DNA of 47,813 nucleotides from an uncultured Clostridia bacterium. Its GTDB lineage: Bacteria > Bacillota > Clostridia > Christensenellales > UBA1242. A program made the translations under genes and the position numbers. Positions 32,901-41,600 of this stretch are shown one piece after another. The stretch covers positions 1 to 47,813 of the forward strand of contig CALVNW010000010.1 of assembly GCA_944350015.1 (NCBI GenBank). Reading direction: 5' to 3'. Positions within the stretch are counted from its first letter, which is position 1; the number at the start of each line of letters is the position of its first letter. Below the pieces are notes generated by a model that was given only the letters and a program-made list of their open reading frames with translations, was not told the origin of the DNA and searched no databases.

Positions 32901-33079
32901 ATCATATAAAGATTGAAATAAGTGGCGATGACAATTTGATGCAAATGCTTCTTAAATATAGTGACGCTATAAAGAAAGGTACTCTTTGCGACGAATTAAA
33001 GATAGGACAAAATGGTACAAATGAAATGATATTTGAAAATAATAGCGAAAAAATTTGCGCAAAAATATCAAAAATATAG
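29948..33079 (+). CDS. ileS: Isoleucyl-tRNA synthetase, class-2-like form
   Basis: The protein is 1043 aa. It has PHIGHV (HIGH, 56-59) and KMSKS (593-597), the Trp-rich and editing regions (CP1) and CxxC pairs (CPRCGTS, CWRCKSP). The N-terminal pattern AGWDTHGLPVEVEVEKKLG, followed by GKKDIENYGIDKF, is that of the eukaryote-like type (IleS2), which is typically less sensitive to mupirocin. It charges tRNA-Ile with isoleucine. GGAGAG precedes the ATG. Expression is under the T-box leader upstream. A 31-bp tandem repeat and a terminator follow. Confidence 0.95.
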   Translation: MYKKVDSKLDFVKNEEKILKFWEDNKIIYKGLELNKNSDKSFVLHDGPPTANGKPHIGHVLTRAMKDIIPRFKAMKGYYIYRKAGWDTHGLPVEVEVEKKLGFNGKKDIENYGIDKFITLCKSSVWEYKSMWEDLTKKIGYWVDMDNPYITYDNNYIESVFWALKEMDKKGLIYQGHKVVPYCPRCGTSLSKAELENGDNYKILKENSVYVKIKSLDEDNTYFLVWTTTPWTLPSNVALCMNPNEDYTKFSFEGKNYIMLDSLIHTLFDESQIKKLYTKKGSEFEYHKYQPLFDYVKDEVKKGYFVIIDDYVTTEDGTGIVHIAPAFGEDDYKAGIKYGLTFVQLVDESGKMSDKTDFGGMFVKDADKLIIEKLKNEDKMFKVAPIEHSYPHCWRCKSPLLYYAQDAWFVKTTAIRQQLIDNNQKINWIPDHIKNGRMGNFLANNIDWNISRNRYWGTPLPFWKCENGHIHVIGSVEELRKLSGVQGELDLHKPTLDKITFPCPECGKIMHRTPEVMDCWFDSGSMPFAQYHYPFENKETFEKAFCADYISEAIDQTRGWFNTLLSVNTAVFGKAPFKACNVLGLVLDKNGLKMSKSLKNGVDPWDVLSKYGADGVRWYFFSSCNPAQGLPFIEENLVDMQRKFMGTLWNVYYFYVLYAEIDKIDPSKYDLKDCKLSFLDKWLLSDYNALIKLVDASLETYDMQTPARAISEFVDRLSNWYIRRSRERFWGSEENDDKKAAYKTLYEVLVSLSKLIAPFVPFLAEEIYQNLVRSLDENAPESVHFCSFPVADESMIDSKLNEGMDKVLEIVNLGRACRSASNVKNRQPLAKVIVCTSKELILDSELKELIKDELNVEDIEILHNADEYVSYELKPQLRTVGPKYGKLLGKIKEYLLSAGSTENVNKVRAGGHLEFDVDGQKVELAEEDLLIGLKNKEGYSSETNGEMTVVLDAVLTKELVEKGVVKEFVSKIQNLRKESDFEVVNHIKIEISGDDNLMQMLLKYSDAIKKGTLCDELKIGQNGTNEMIFENNSEKICAKISKI

Positions 33080-33145
33080 CAAAAAATCGAAAAATATGAA
33101 GAATGTCAAAAAATATTAAAAAATAGTAAAAACGGCATAAAAATA

Positions 33146-33207
33146 TCAAAAAATAATAAAAAATCGCTAATAATAGTCAAAAAATAATAAAAAATCGCTA
33201 AAAATAG
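33146..33207. repeat. Tandem 31-bp repeat after ileS
   Basis: Two copies (33146-33176 and 33177-33207) match at 30 of 31 positions, with a third partial copy after them. They are A-rich and carry a conserved TCGCTAA. The function is unknown; they may come from slippage. Confidence 0.75.
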
Positions 33208-33230
33208 TCAAAAAATCGTTAAAAAACAAT

Positions 33231-33268
33231 AAAAAATCAGCAATATTTAATAAAATTGCTGATTTTTT
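33231..33268 (+). terminator. Terminator of ileS
   Basis: AAAAAATCAGCAAT (33231-33244) pairs perfectly with ATTGCTGATTTTTT (33255-33268). The stem is symmetric and could also stop the convergent gene at 33369-34019. Confidence 0.9.
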
Positions 33269-33368
33269 AATTTATAAAATGTTTTAAAAAATTAAATATA
33301 TTTTGTTTTTATTTATTTATATTAACACTTATTTTTATTATTTATTTTCGACATTGATATTTATTTTG

Positions 33369-34019
33369 TTATTTATTTTCTTCGCTATTAATAAAATAAT
33401 CTATTCTATAATCAAGACCTTCTTTTTTAATTTCTTTTATCCACTCATCTTTTAAAGCGTCATATGATTTTTGGTGATTATTTTTATCAACCATTGCGGA
33501 CAAACAACGCAGATTTTTATCAATGAAGGCTTTATATTTGTTTATATTTATTTTATCAAGCCTGCTAAACAGCGTATTGTCATCTGCGATTTGTTCATAG
33601 GTGTAAGGTGAGATGGTTGCTCTCTTTATATTAAGGTATATCTCATTGTTAATGTCTTTATCAAGGGCTATAATAGAGCCAAGATAGATATACGAGCCGT
33701 TATGCTGTTTCATAAAGAAAACCTTTCTGGCATTTTCACCAAACTTATCTTCTATGAGTTGAATATTTACCTCTTTTTTATTCTTTTCAAGTTCAAAGTA
33801 TATTTTAGGGCTTAAGTATACAAGTATATCATCAAAATATTTATATATTGTTAAATTGTTTGTATGCAGTCCGGAGCGTTTTACACTTTGATTGATTTCA
33901 TAGCTGATGGTGTCAAGCTTGTCGATAAAATATTCGGCAACTTCCTCTTTTATAAGTCCTTCGTTTGCCTTTTGAAAAAGCTCCATAATAGCAATCTTTA
34001 TGTTTTTAATATTCTTCAT
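33369..34019 (-). CDS. Hypothetical protein, 216 aa
   Basis: The chosen start is ATG 34019 behind AGGAGG; a further upstream start overlaps the ribosome site. The protein is 216 aa and unrecognised. It has an N-terminal helical region (IKIAIMELFQKANEG), central strands (NLTIYKYFDDILVYLSPKIYFELE) and KVFFMKQHNGSYIYLGSIIALDKD, then helices. No membrane segment. It is a single gene, convergent with ileS. Confidence 0.6.
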   Translation of the reverse strand: MKNIKNIKIAIMELFQKANEGLIKEEVAEYFIDKLDTISYEINQSVKRSGLHTNNLTIYKYFDDILVYLSPKIYFELEKNKKEVNIQLIEDKFGENARKVFFMKQHNGSYIYLGSIIALDKDINNEIYLNIKRATISPYTYEQIADDNTLFSRLDKININKYKAFIDKNLRCLSAMVDKNNHQKSYDALKDEWIKEIKKEGLDYRIDYFINSEENK

Positions 34020-34235
34020 ATTTCCTCCTAAAATCATTTTACATTATGCTTTATAAAATGTCAAATAAAAACGATAATGCGTTATATCTTTTGGTAGAAA
34101 GGTTTGAGGGCACATCTATAACAAGGTCTATCAAGAAAACATCCTATTACTTCGCAAAATTTTTAAAATATTTTTTATTGTAATTTAAGTTTTGATTGAT
34201 AATAAAATTAAAAGCGCAAAATGGCTGGATTTTTA

Positions 34236-34264
34236 TTGAAAAATTAGTTAAATTTTGCTATAAT
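34236..34264 (+). promoter_or_regulatory. Promoter of the rRNA methyltransferase-like operon
   Basis: TTGAAA (34236-34241), 17 bases, TATAAT (34259-34264); the ATG is at 34285. Confidence 0.75.
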
Positions 34265-34284
34265 TAATATATTAAAGGATAATT

Positions 34285-35133
34285 ATGAAATTAGCGAAGG
34301 ATTGGAAAGATTATAAGGTGCTTGCTACTGGAGATGGCGAAAAACTTGAAAGATGGGGTGATTACACACTTTTGCGACCAGACCCACAAGTGATTTGGCG
34401 CGCAAGGGCGCCTCTTGCAAATTATAGTGGGCTCGATGGACATTATATCCGCTCAAGCTCTGGCGGTGGAGCTTGGCAGTTTAAAAATAAGGTGCCAGGT
34501 ACCTGGAAGGTGTCTTGGAAAGGTATGCATTTTATTATCAAGCCTATGGGCTTTAAGCATACCGGCTTATTCCCAGAGCAGGCAGTAAACTGGAATGACC
34601 TAATGGCTCTTATTCAAAATTCGGGCAGGCAAATAAAGGTTCTAAACCTATTTGCGTACACTGGCGGAGCGAGCGTTGTATGTTCGAAGGCTGGCGCGCT
34701 TGTCACTCACGTTGATGCAAGTAAGGGTATGGTTGAGCGCGCAAAAGAGAACGCACTTGCAAACAATATTACAAATATTAGGTTTATAATTGACGATTGT
34801 CAAAAGTTTATCGAAAGGGAAATTAGGCGGGGTAATTTTTACGATGCAATCATAATGGACCCACCAAGTTACGGCAGAGGCACGAACGGCGAAATGTGGA
34901 AACTTGAGGACAATTTATTTGATTTTGTCGAGCTTACCAAAAAGGTGCTTTCAGACAAGCCTCTTTTTGTGCTTATATCGTCATACACAACAGGGCTTGG
35001 TGCAAGCGTGCTTGCAAATATTCTTTCGCTTGTGTTTGGAGAGGGCGATATTGACGCCGATGAAATAGGTCTGCCAACAGATGAAGGCATAGTTCTTCCT
35101 TGCGGAACAAGAGGTATAAAGATATGGAAATAA
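34285..35133 (+). CDS. Class I SAM-dependent rRNA methyltransferase-like protein
   Basis: The protein is 282 aa. The SAM motif VLNLFAYTGGAS (119-130), acidic strand THVDASKGMVERAKEN and catalytic-type DPPSYGRG (192-199) match the RlmI/RlmK-type family that makes m5C/m7G in 23S rRNA. The N-terminal PUA-like part is reduced, with an unusual GAWQF region. Motif DPPSYGRG lies where the target-base binder is expected. The substrate cannot be said. It overlaps the next gene by 10 bases. Confidence 0.8.
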   Translation: MKLAKDWKDYKVLATGDGEKLERWGDYTLLRPDPQVIWRARAPLANYSGLDGHYIRSSSGGGAWQFKNKVPGTWKVSWKGMHFIIKPMGFKHTGLFPEQAVNWNDLMALIQNSGRQIKVLNLFAYTGGASVVCSKAGALVTHVDASKGMVERAKENALANNITNIRFIIDDCQKFIEREIRRGNFYDAIIMDPPSYGRGTNGEMWKLEDNLFDFVELTKKVLSDKPLFVLISSYTTGLGASVLANILSLVFGEGDIDADEIGLPTDEGIVLPCGTRGIKIWK

Positions 35134-35939
35134 AGGAAAATTTAACAAAAAATCAAGGAAAAATAGAAAAAAATCAAGAAAATACATCAAATTTACAAAA
35201 AAACAATGAAATTGAGACAGAAAAAAGCAAAGCTAATGATGCAAACAAACTACTCGTTCTCTATGAAGATAATCATTTGATTGTGGTGGTAAAACCGCAA
35301 AATTTGCCATCTCAAGCTGATTCTTCGGGTGATGAGGATATGCTAAGTTTAGTAAAACAATACATCAAAGAGAAGTATCACAAAGAAGGTGAGGCGTTTG
35401 TTGGACTTGTGCATAGGCTTGATAGACCAACTGGCGGGATAATGGTGTTTGCAAAAAATTCTAAGACGGCAAGCAGATTGTCACAGCAAATAAAAGATAA
35501 CAGTATGAATAAAATATACTATGCTGTCACAACAATGGTTCCTAAGGAGCGAAAGGGCACCCTTATCAATTATTTAAAAAAGGATGAGAAGAATAACATT
35601 GTAAAGATAGTACCGCAAGGCGAAAAGGATGCTAAAAAGGCAGAGCTACGCTACAATGTCTTGCAAACAGAGGGAGACTATGCGCTTATTGAAATCAAAC
35701 TTGTCACAGGACGCTCCCACCAAATAAGAGTACAATTTGCAGGTATCAATTGTCCGCTTTATGGTGATAATAAGTACGGCAAAAACAAGAGTAAAATGTC
35801 AAACAATCTTGGCTTGTGGGCGGGCAGGCTCGAGTTTATTCATCCAACAACTAAGCAGAAGATGACCTTTGCTTGTCCTCCGCTTGAGGTTGGCAAACCT
35901 TGGAGCTATTTTTATATGGATAAATATTTTATAAGATAA
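35124..35939 (+). CDS. RluA-family pseudouridine synthase
   Basis: The chosen start is ATG 35124 (271 aa), with AGAGG 9 bases before; it overlaps the methyltransferase gene. Residues about 1-42 are Asn/Lys/Glu-rich, low complexity. The catalytic HRLDRPTGG (97-105, D100 nucleophile) is present, and SRLSQQIKDNSMNKIYYAVT and TGRSHQIRVQFA follow, typical of RluA. The target uridine is unknown (23S rRNA or tRNA). The extended tail at the N-terminus is unlike most family members. The RNA-modification pairing with the preceding gene supports a shared role. Confidence 0.88.
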   Translation: MEIKENLTKNQGKIEKNQENTSNLQKNNEIETEKSKANDANKLLVLYEDNHLIVVVKPQNLPSQADSSGDEDMLSLVKQYIKEKYHKEGEAFVGLVHRLDRPTGGIMVFAKNSKTASRLSQQIKDNSMNKIYYAVTTMVPKERKGTLINYLKKDEKNNIVKIVPQGEKDAKKAELRYNVLQTEGDYALIEIKLVTGRSHQIRVQFAGINCPLYGDNKYGKNKSKMSNNLGLWAGRLEFIHPTTKQKMTFACPPLEVGKPWSYFYMDKYFIR

Positions 35940-35984
35940 TTTGTTTTAAAATAGAAAATAGATAGCAAAAAATAGGAGAATTTT

Positions 35985-37760
35985 ATGAAAAAAAGACAGG
36001 AAATTGAAGAAGAGTACAAATGGGATTTAAGCCCGCTATGCAGTGGGAAAGAGGAATTTTATCAAAAAATCAATAAAATTAATGATTTTTTACCAAAAAT
36101 TAAGGCATTTGAAGGTAAATTAAATAATAAAGAAAATATTTTGGCTTTCTTAGAACTTGATGCGCAATTTTCAAAGTTTGTTGAGCCACTCACGCTTTAC
36201 TCTCATCTTAAGTCAGCAGAAGTTTTGTCGGACAGCGAAAGGCAGGAGATGAGTGAGAAACTATCAAATATATTAAACAACATCTCGGTTGAGTCGTCCT
36301 TTGCAAGCTCCGAGCTTAACAAACTTTCAAACGAAGCGTTGGATGACATCATAAGTGATAAGCGCTTTAAAGACTATGATAGGACATTTGAGAGTATCAA
36401 GAGGAACAAAAAGCACACACTGTCAAAGGCAGAAGAAAAACTACTTTCTGGTATGAACTTCTTGTCTGGTTTCTCTTCAAATATGGATATGCTGAGCGAT
36501 GTTGATATGAAGTTTGGCAATATCAAGGATAGCAAAGGCAAACTTCACGCACTCACTCATTCAAGTTACTCATCCCTCGTAAGAAGTGGTGACCGAAAAC
36601 TCAGAATGCTCGCCTTCAAAAAGATGAACGGAACATATGGCAACTATATCAACACTCTTTCTAACAACTATATTAATGACGTCAAGGCAGACTGCTATTT
36701 TGCTAAGGTGAGAAAGTATAAAAGCGCACTTGATAGAGAACTTGAGGGCGAGGAGATAGACAAGAAGGTTTACACAACCCTTGTCAAGCAGGTTGAGAAC
36801 AATTTGGACCTTCTTTTTGATTATTTTGAGGTCAAAGGCAGTTTGCTTGGCTTAAAAAAGATGTATATCTATGACACTCTTGCGGATGTTGGCAAAATTT
36901 CAAACAAAAAGTACACCTATGACGAGGCAATTGAGATTATAAAGAAGGCAGTAAGTCCTCTTGGCGAGGAGTATGTCTCGCTAATCCAAAAGGCAAAAGA
37001 CGAGCGCTGGATAGACGTCTATCCAAATCAAGACAAAAGCTCAGGTGCCTTTGAAACTGCAATTTACGGCTGCCATCCATATGTTTTGACCAATTTTGAA
37101 GGTGAACTCGATGACATCTTCACTCTTGCGCACGAACTTGGTCACGCAATGCACTCATATTTTTCTGATAAAACTCAAGCTTATCCAAAAGCCCAATATC
37201 CAATTTTCCTAGCCGAAATTGCAAGCACAACAAACGAGATGCTACTTATAAATTATCTTTTAAAAATTGCTACAAATAAGGAAGAAAAGATAGCATTATA
37301 TAACAAACTTTTTGATGAGGTCAAAGGCACCATATATAGACAGACTATGTTTGCCGAGTTTGAAGAGAAGGTGCATAAAGTCTGTGAAGACGGCGAACCA
37401 CTAACTAAGGATATCCTCTGCGGACTATATTATATTCTCAACAAAAAATATTTTGGACCTGTAAAATTAATTGATGAAATAAGATATGAATGGGCAAGAA
37501 TTCCTCACTTTTTCAACGCCTTTTATGTGTTCAAATATGCAACAGGTCTTGTAAGCGCAATCACATTTGCAAATAAAATTTTGTCAGGCGAAGAAGGTGC
37601 GCTTGAAAACTATATCAAATTTTTATCCTCAGGTTGCAGTCAAAACCCTGTAAAAATATTGAAAGATTGCGGTTGCGATTTGACAAGCGAAAAGACCTTT
37701 ACAACTTGCTTTGATTATCTATATAAGATGCTTGACGACTTTAAAAAACTGGCAAAATAG
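35985..37760 (+). CDS. pepF: Oligoendopeptidase F
   Basis: The protein is 591 aa, the usual M3B family length. The zinc motif HELGH (383-387) is followed by a downstream Glu in LAEIASTTNEM. N-terminal helices match PepF (EEYKWDLSPLC). It cleaves short peptides, probably in the cytoplasm as there is no signal peptide. TAGGAG precedes the ATG. It is followed by a strong symmetric terminator. Confidence 0.95.
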   Translation: MKKRQEIEEEYKWDLSPLCSGKEEFYQKINKINDFLPKIKAFEGKLNNKENILAFLELDAQFSKFVEPLTLYSHLKSAEVLSDSERQEMSEKLSNILNNISVESSFASSELNKLSNEALDDIISDKRFKDYDRTFESIKRNKKHTLSKAEEKLLSGMNFLSGFSSNMDMLSDVDMKFGNIKDSKGKLHALTHSSYSSLVRSGDRKLRMLAFKKMNGTYGNYINTLSNNYINDVKADCYFAKVRKYKSALDRELEGEEIDKKVYTTLVKQVENNLDLLFDYFEVKGSLLGLKKMYIYDTLADVGKISNKKYTYDEAIEIIKKAVSPLGEEYVSLIQKAKDERWIDVYPNQDKSSGAFETAIYGCHPYVLTNFEGELDDIFTLAHELGHAMHSYFSDKTQAYPKAQYPIFLAEIASTTNEMLLINYLLKIATNKEEKIALYNKLFDEVKGTIYRQTMFAEFEEKVHKVCEDGEPLTKDILCGLYYILNKKYFGPVKLIDEIRYEWARIPHFFNAFYVFKYATGLVSAITFANKILSGEEGALENYIKFLSSGCSQNPVKILKDCGCDLTSEKTFTTCFDYLYKMLDDFKKLAK

Positions 37761-38135
37761 TGATAATTTTAGATTTTTAGCTAACATTTTATTAAAAATA
37801 AAAAAATATAAAAAATTTAAAAGAAAAAAGTAAAAAACAATAAAAATAAATTTTTAATAAATAAAATCTTAAATAAAAATATTTTCAACTAAAATTAATA
37901 AATAAAAAATGTTAAAAAAGAGAAAAAACTTAATTTTTTCTCTTTTTTATGTAATTTATTAAATATTAAGCAAAATTTAACGTTATATTTATCTTTTTAA
38001 TTGTCAAATGCTTAAAATTTTAATTAATTCAATTAAATTTATTTAAAAATCAGTTTTTTACTGCAAATTTATAAAAATTTTTTATCATAATTGAATAAAT
38101 AAAAAACTTTATAAAAACAAAATTATAAAAATTTT
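37761..38135. other. 375-bp A/T-rich gap with symmetric terminator
   Basis: The stretch is over 85% A+T by eye. The only clear structure is a 15-bp perfect stem, AAAAAAGAGAAAAAA (37914-37928) with TTTTTTCTCTTTTTT (37934-37948), which acts as a terminator in either direction between convergent genes. Nothing else is visible. Confidence 0.75.
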
Positions 38136-38840
38136 CTAAAATACAAACTCTTGTTTAGGGTGAGTTTTGTTTAAACCTAGCTCATCTGCAAGTTTTTGAG
38201 AGTTATAAGACAGGTGAACAGGGTAGAAGTTTACATCTTTATATTCTTCTGCTAAGGCTTTAACTTCGCCTGCTGAAAGATGCTTTAAATTTTCGCTCGT
38301 TGAGGCGCTGTCAATAAAGATGTTACCGCAATGTTTTATTATCTTATGAAGGCTATTACACATACAACTGTCACCAGAAAATCCAACTTTCACACAATTT
38401 TGTTCAATAATAAAGCCATATGCATCAAGTGAGGCGTGCACCATCTTGTATGCCTTTATTTTATAATCGCCTATCTTATAACTTTTGCCATTTTCGCACT
38501 CTAAAAAGGTGACGTTTTCTTCTACATAGTTTATTAGATAACTCACTTCAAAGGTCTTAAAGATATTGTAGAGCCTCTCTTTGCAACCCTTTGGCGCTAA
38601 AATTACAACGTTTTTTATATTGTTGTTCTTCAATATCTCTATCACTAGATGTAGGTCGGCAAAGTGGTCACTATGGAAGTGGGTGATAAGGATATATTTA
38701 ATCTTCTTTAAATCATAGTCACAGTACAAGGTTTTAAAGCTCCCTTGAGGAACATCTAAAAGCATATTGTCATTAATAATGTAACTCGTAGAAAGCTCCT
38801 TTGTCCAAGTGCACATATTGCTTACAAGTGTTACTTTCAT
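38136..38840 (-). CDS. MBL-fold metallo-hydrolase
   Basis: The protein is 234 aa. It has the metal-binding HFHSDHFADL (HxHxDH), a later GFSGDS Asp and the FYPVHLSYN His. This fits the RNase Z/metal-dependent hydrolase superfamily. The substrate is unknown. The start ATG overlaps the upstream membrane protein gene as ATGA, so they are coupled. Confidence 0.88.
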   Translation of the reverse strand: MKVTLVSNMCTWTKELSTSYIINDNMLLDVPQGSFKTLYCDYDLKKIKYILITHFHSDHFADLHLVIEILKNNNIKNVVILAPKGCKERLYNIFKTFEVSYLINYVEENVTFLECENGKSYKIGDYKIKAYKMVHASLDAYGFIIEQNCVKVGFSGDSCMCNSLHKIIKHCGNIFIDSASTSENLKHLSAGEVKALAEEYKDVNFYPVHLSYNSQKLADELGLNKTHPKQEFVF

Positions 38841-39562
38841 TTTTTCGCTCCTGTCAATTTTAATGTAGAAAAAGTTGTTTTTTTATTGTTTTTGTAGTAA
38901 AATTTACGTTTTTTCAGCAAAAAATAGTGTTTTTTATTAAATTTATGAAGATAAACAAACATATAGATGCCAATCGTAAATGTAATTAAGCCTGCTATGA
39001 TGCCAATCAAGGTGTTAGAAAGGATGTAGCTTTGAGTGTTGTCTGGCAGGGCAAGCAGTGCAATTTGAGTTAGGACTAAAGAGGATAGCGCGCTACAGAC
39101 ATTTATAAGTTTAAGCCCGACAAGAAGCAGGTCCTTTGAGTTTCTCGTCTTTATAAGCCCTCTTATTGAAAAGAATATTTCACAGAAGGCAACCGTTGCT
39201 ATCGTAATTGCAATGATGATACCATATTTTTGAGCGTGAGAGTCTAAGAAAATTTGCACGATATATAAAAGATAAATTAGCCCTGCAACTATCAGCATAC
39301 AGGCTATTTGCACAAAATATTTTTCCTCTTTGAGTTGACTTTTTGCGTTGCGCCTTCCGTCGAAATAAGAGCATTTAGCAAGCGCGATACATATGGTATA
39401 AAATCCGCTTAAGGAAAGAAAATAGGATGAGATAAAATAGGCTAAAATCAGTTTCATAACCGCCCAAGCGAAATTGGTTGCCATCGAGACTTTGTTGTTT
39501 ATGCTTGTCTTATTTTTATATGGAAGGTTGCGATAGTCTTTAATAAAATTTTTAATTGACAT
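38837..39562 (-). CDS. Integral membrane protein, unknown
   Basis: The protein is 241 aa with at least six hydrophobic segments: about 30-50, 52-68, 82-105, 112-133, 148-170 and 185-212. Segments include MKLILAYFISSYFLSLSGF and IACMLIVAGLIYLLYIV. The ends are basic (KNKTSIN; KKRKFYYKNNKK), suggesting cytosolic termini. Its family is not recognised. It is coupled to the MBL-fold gene by a 4-base overlap, which could mean a shared pathway. Confidence 0.65.
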   Translation of the reverse strand: MSIKNFIKDYRNLPYKNKTSINNKVSMATNFAWAVMKLILAYFISSYFLSLSGFYTICIALAKCSYFDGRRNAKSQLKEEKYFVQIACMLIVAGLIYLLYIVQIFLDSHAQKYGIIIAITIATVAFCEIFFSIRGLIKTRNSKDLLLVGLKLINVCSALSSLVLTQIALLALPDNTQSYILSNTLIGIIAGLITFTIGIYMFVYLHKFNKKHYFLLKKRKFYYKNNKKTTFSTLKLTGAKK

Positions 39563-39706
39563 ATCTAAACCTTGCCTTAAAATATTGTATAACTATTATA
39601 ACATAATATTTTTAAAAATAAAAGCCTTTTTTATTGAATGATTTTGCTAAAGCTATTGCAAAATATAATCAAGTTGTGGTAAAATAGATTTACAAAAGAG
39701 GGTACA

Positions 39707-41188
39707 ATGAACAAAAAGATTGCAAGAGGAAGAGATAATTTAAAAAACAAAAATACAGGTGTGCCAAAGAGAAGGAAACAAACTCCTGTTTCAAGAGAGA
39801 TTGAGGCGTATCTAACTTCAGGGGAGGAAACCTATTCACTATTGAAACTTGCTGTTGCTTTTAAAAATTTAGGTATACCAGCCCAGGCTGTTAAGCGTGT
39901 GACTAAAGAGGCAATACGAGAAAATATTGCTCTTCATAATCCAATGTTTGATAGTTATAGCCTTTTTCTTCATACAAATTTGCAAGATTTGACATCGTCG
40001 TTTGATGCCAGCGACTTCATTGAAAGGTCTTGGCAGTATATGCCTATGATACTACAAAATAGAGAGTATTTGCTTTTACACGAACAAGAAAAGTATCCTA
40101 TTTTTGTTGATAAATACAATTATGATGAGCCACTATATAAATTTTCAAACAATATAAACTTCCAAAATGAGACCACTTTTAAAAGGCGTAAGATACAAAA
40201 CTCAAACGACGTTCAGTTTTATACTAATAAAGATGAAAAGATGCTCTTTGCAAAGGTTATAAACATCAATTTTGCGCCGATAAGTCATAAATTAATTAAG
40301 CAAGTTAAGAAAACTTTAAACGAGGATGACCAAAAGCGTATTATTTATAGCCCAGAGTTGTACAACAGAACTTTTTCAATTTCATACTACGTTATGCTTG
40401 ATGGCGACCCTAAAAGGTGTCACTCATTTTTAAGATATGATAGCGCGGTTGAGCCTCATAAAAATGTCTTTTTCAAAGGCGACCAAAGAGAAGAGGTGTA
40501 TGGCACTGTCGCAGACAATCCACACTTTCATTTTAATAATGAAGACGATGGACTGCTATGCATAAAGAAGTATAGAGATAAAGATAGGCACACAAGGTGG
40601 AAGACAGGCAGATGTAACGCTATTGACTGTAAACACCTGATTAGTTATCTTCAAAGCCTTGACAAGAAATCTACATCGGAGATTGAAAATCTATTTGACA
40701 GTGGAAAACACTACAATATGCCATTTTTAAAGATGAAACTTTTAGGTAGAAAGGTTGAACTTCCAACAGTTGACAATCTATTGAAAAAGTTTTTGTCAAA
40801 AAAAGAGGAAAGCGAAGGCAAGTTCATTGACTGTTTAAATAGAGAATTTAATGAAAAGGTTACAAAAGGCAAAACCGCTGGCTGTTTTTCAAAACTTATA
40901 ACTACTTTAGAGTTATTAAACTTTATTACTACAAAGCGTGCCAAAACCGATAAACTTTCAGAGCTTGAAATCTTATCTAATTTAGAGGTCGAGGTAGCCT
41001 CAGAAGTTGTTAACGCGATAAGCCATACCCATCATAAGATATTAGAAAAAGATTATAAACCAAAGTATGTCATTGACGGTGGGTTTATATGCCGAGAGCA
41101 GTCAGCAAATGATAAGACCGAAGAGCTAGCAGAAGATATAGGATTTATCGATTGTGAGGATAGTGAGGTTGAAGATGAAAATCAGTGA
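39707..41188 (+). CDS. Unknown 493-aa protein, first of two-gene cassette
   Basis: I do not recognise this gene. It begins with a Lys/Arg-rich tail (RRKQTPVSREIEAYL), has helical regions (YSLLKLAVAFKNLGIPAQAVKRV), and a central segment with DGDPKRCHSFLRYD, NPHFHFNNEDDG and RCNAIDCKHLISYLQ. The His/Asp/Cys-rich central part could bind metal or form an enzyme site. The C-terminus is acidic (EDSEVEDENQ). It overlaps the next gene by 14 bases. GAGGG lies before the ATG. Confidence 0.6.
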   Translation: MNKKIARGRDNLKNKNTGVPKRRKQTPVSREIEAYLTSGEETYSLLKLAVAFKNLGIPAQAVKRVTKEAIRENIALHNPMFDSYSLFLHTNLQDLTSSFDASDFIERSWQYMPMILQNREYLLLHEQEKYPIFVDKYNYDEPLYKFSNNINFQNETTFKRRKIQNSNDVQFYTNKDEKMLFAKVININFAPISHKLIKQVKKTLNEDDQKRIIYSPELYNRTFSISYYVMLDGDPKRCHSFLRYDSAVEPHKNVFFKGDQREEVYGTVADNPHFHFNNEDDGLLCIKKYRDKDRHTRWKTGRCNAIDCKHLISYLQSLDKKSTSEIENLFDSGKHYNMPFLKMKLLGRKVELPTVDNLLKKFLSKKEESEGKFIDCLNREFNEKVTKGKTAGCFSKLITTLELLNFITTKRAKTDKLSELEILSNLEVEVASEVVNAISHTHHKILEKDYKPKYVIDGGFICREQSANDKTEELAEDIGFIDCEDSEVEDENQ

Positions 41189-41522
41189 ATATATTGAAGA
41201 GTTACAGAGAAGAGATGTTTCTATAGCGAAGCTTACAGAAAACAAATACTTCATTGACACAAAAATTATTATGCAAGACGGCAGTGCATTGCCAGTTTTT
41301 CTTACATCAATTGCAAGTGAATTATATCTTGCCGATTATGCCGGTGTTTTAAAGGAATTCAATCCATCCCAAGAGGAGTTTTCTCTTATTAAAAAACTTG
41401 CAAAAAAATATGATGTAACATTTGAAGATTATGGGTTTTTACTTAAAGTTAGCGGGGACATATATGATAGCTACAATGACTTTGTAAAGGTAGTTGTCTC
41501 AGCCCTTGCGATATGCGAATAA
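41175..41522 (+). CDS. Unknown 115-aa protein (DUF1828-like?)
   Basis: The chosen start is ATG 41175 with GAGG 6 bases before, inside the previous gene (14-base overlap). The order SIAKLTENKYFID, DGSALPVFLTS, LYLADYAGVLKEF, then a helical KKYDVTFEDYGFLLKV resembles DUF1828-type proteins (strand-rich N-terminus with a 'DDG' strand, then a helical pair). It forms a probable two-protein unit with the 493-aa product. No catalytic residues are evident. Confidence 0.55.
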   Translation: MKISEYIEELQRRDVSIAKLTENKYFIDTKIIMQDGSALPVFLTSIASELYLADYAGVLKEFNPSQEEFSLIKKLAKKYDVTFEDYGFLLKVSGDIYDSYNDFVKVVVSALAICE

Positions 41523-41600
41523 TGTCAATAAAATTTGGATAAAAGTTTGTTTTTTCGGTAAAATTTGATATACTAAAGTTACAGAAGCGAAAGGAGACAT

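Noticed and set aside
33080-33230. Coding remnant of ileS
   Set aside because: The stop of ileS is in place; the following tract is an A-rich tandem repeat with no frame.
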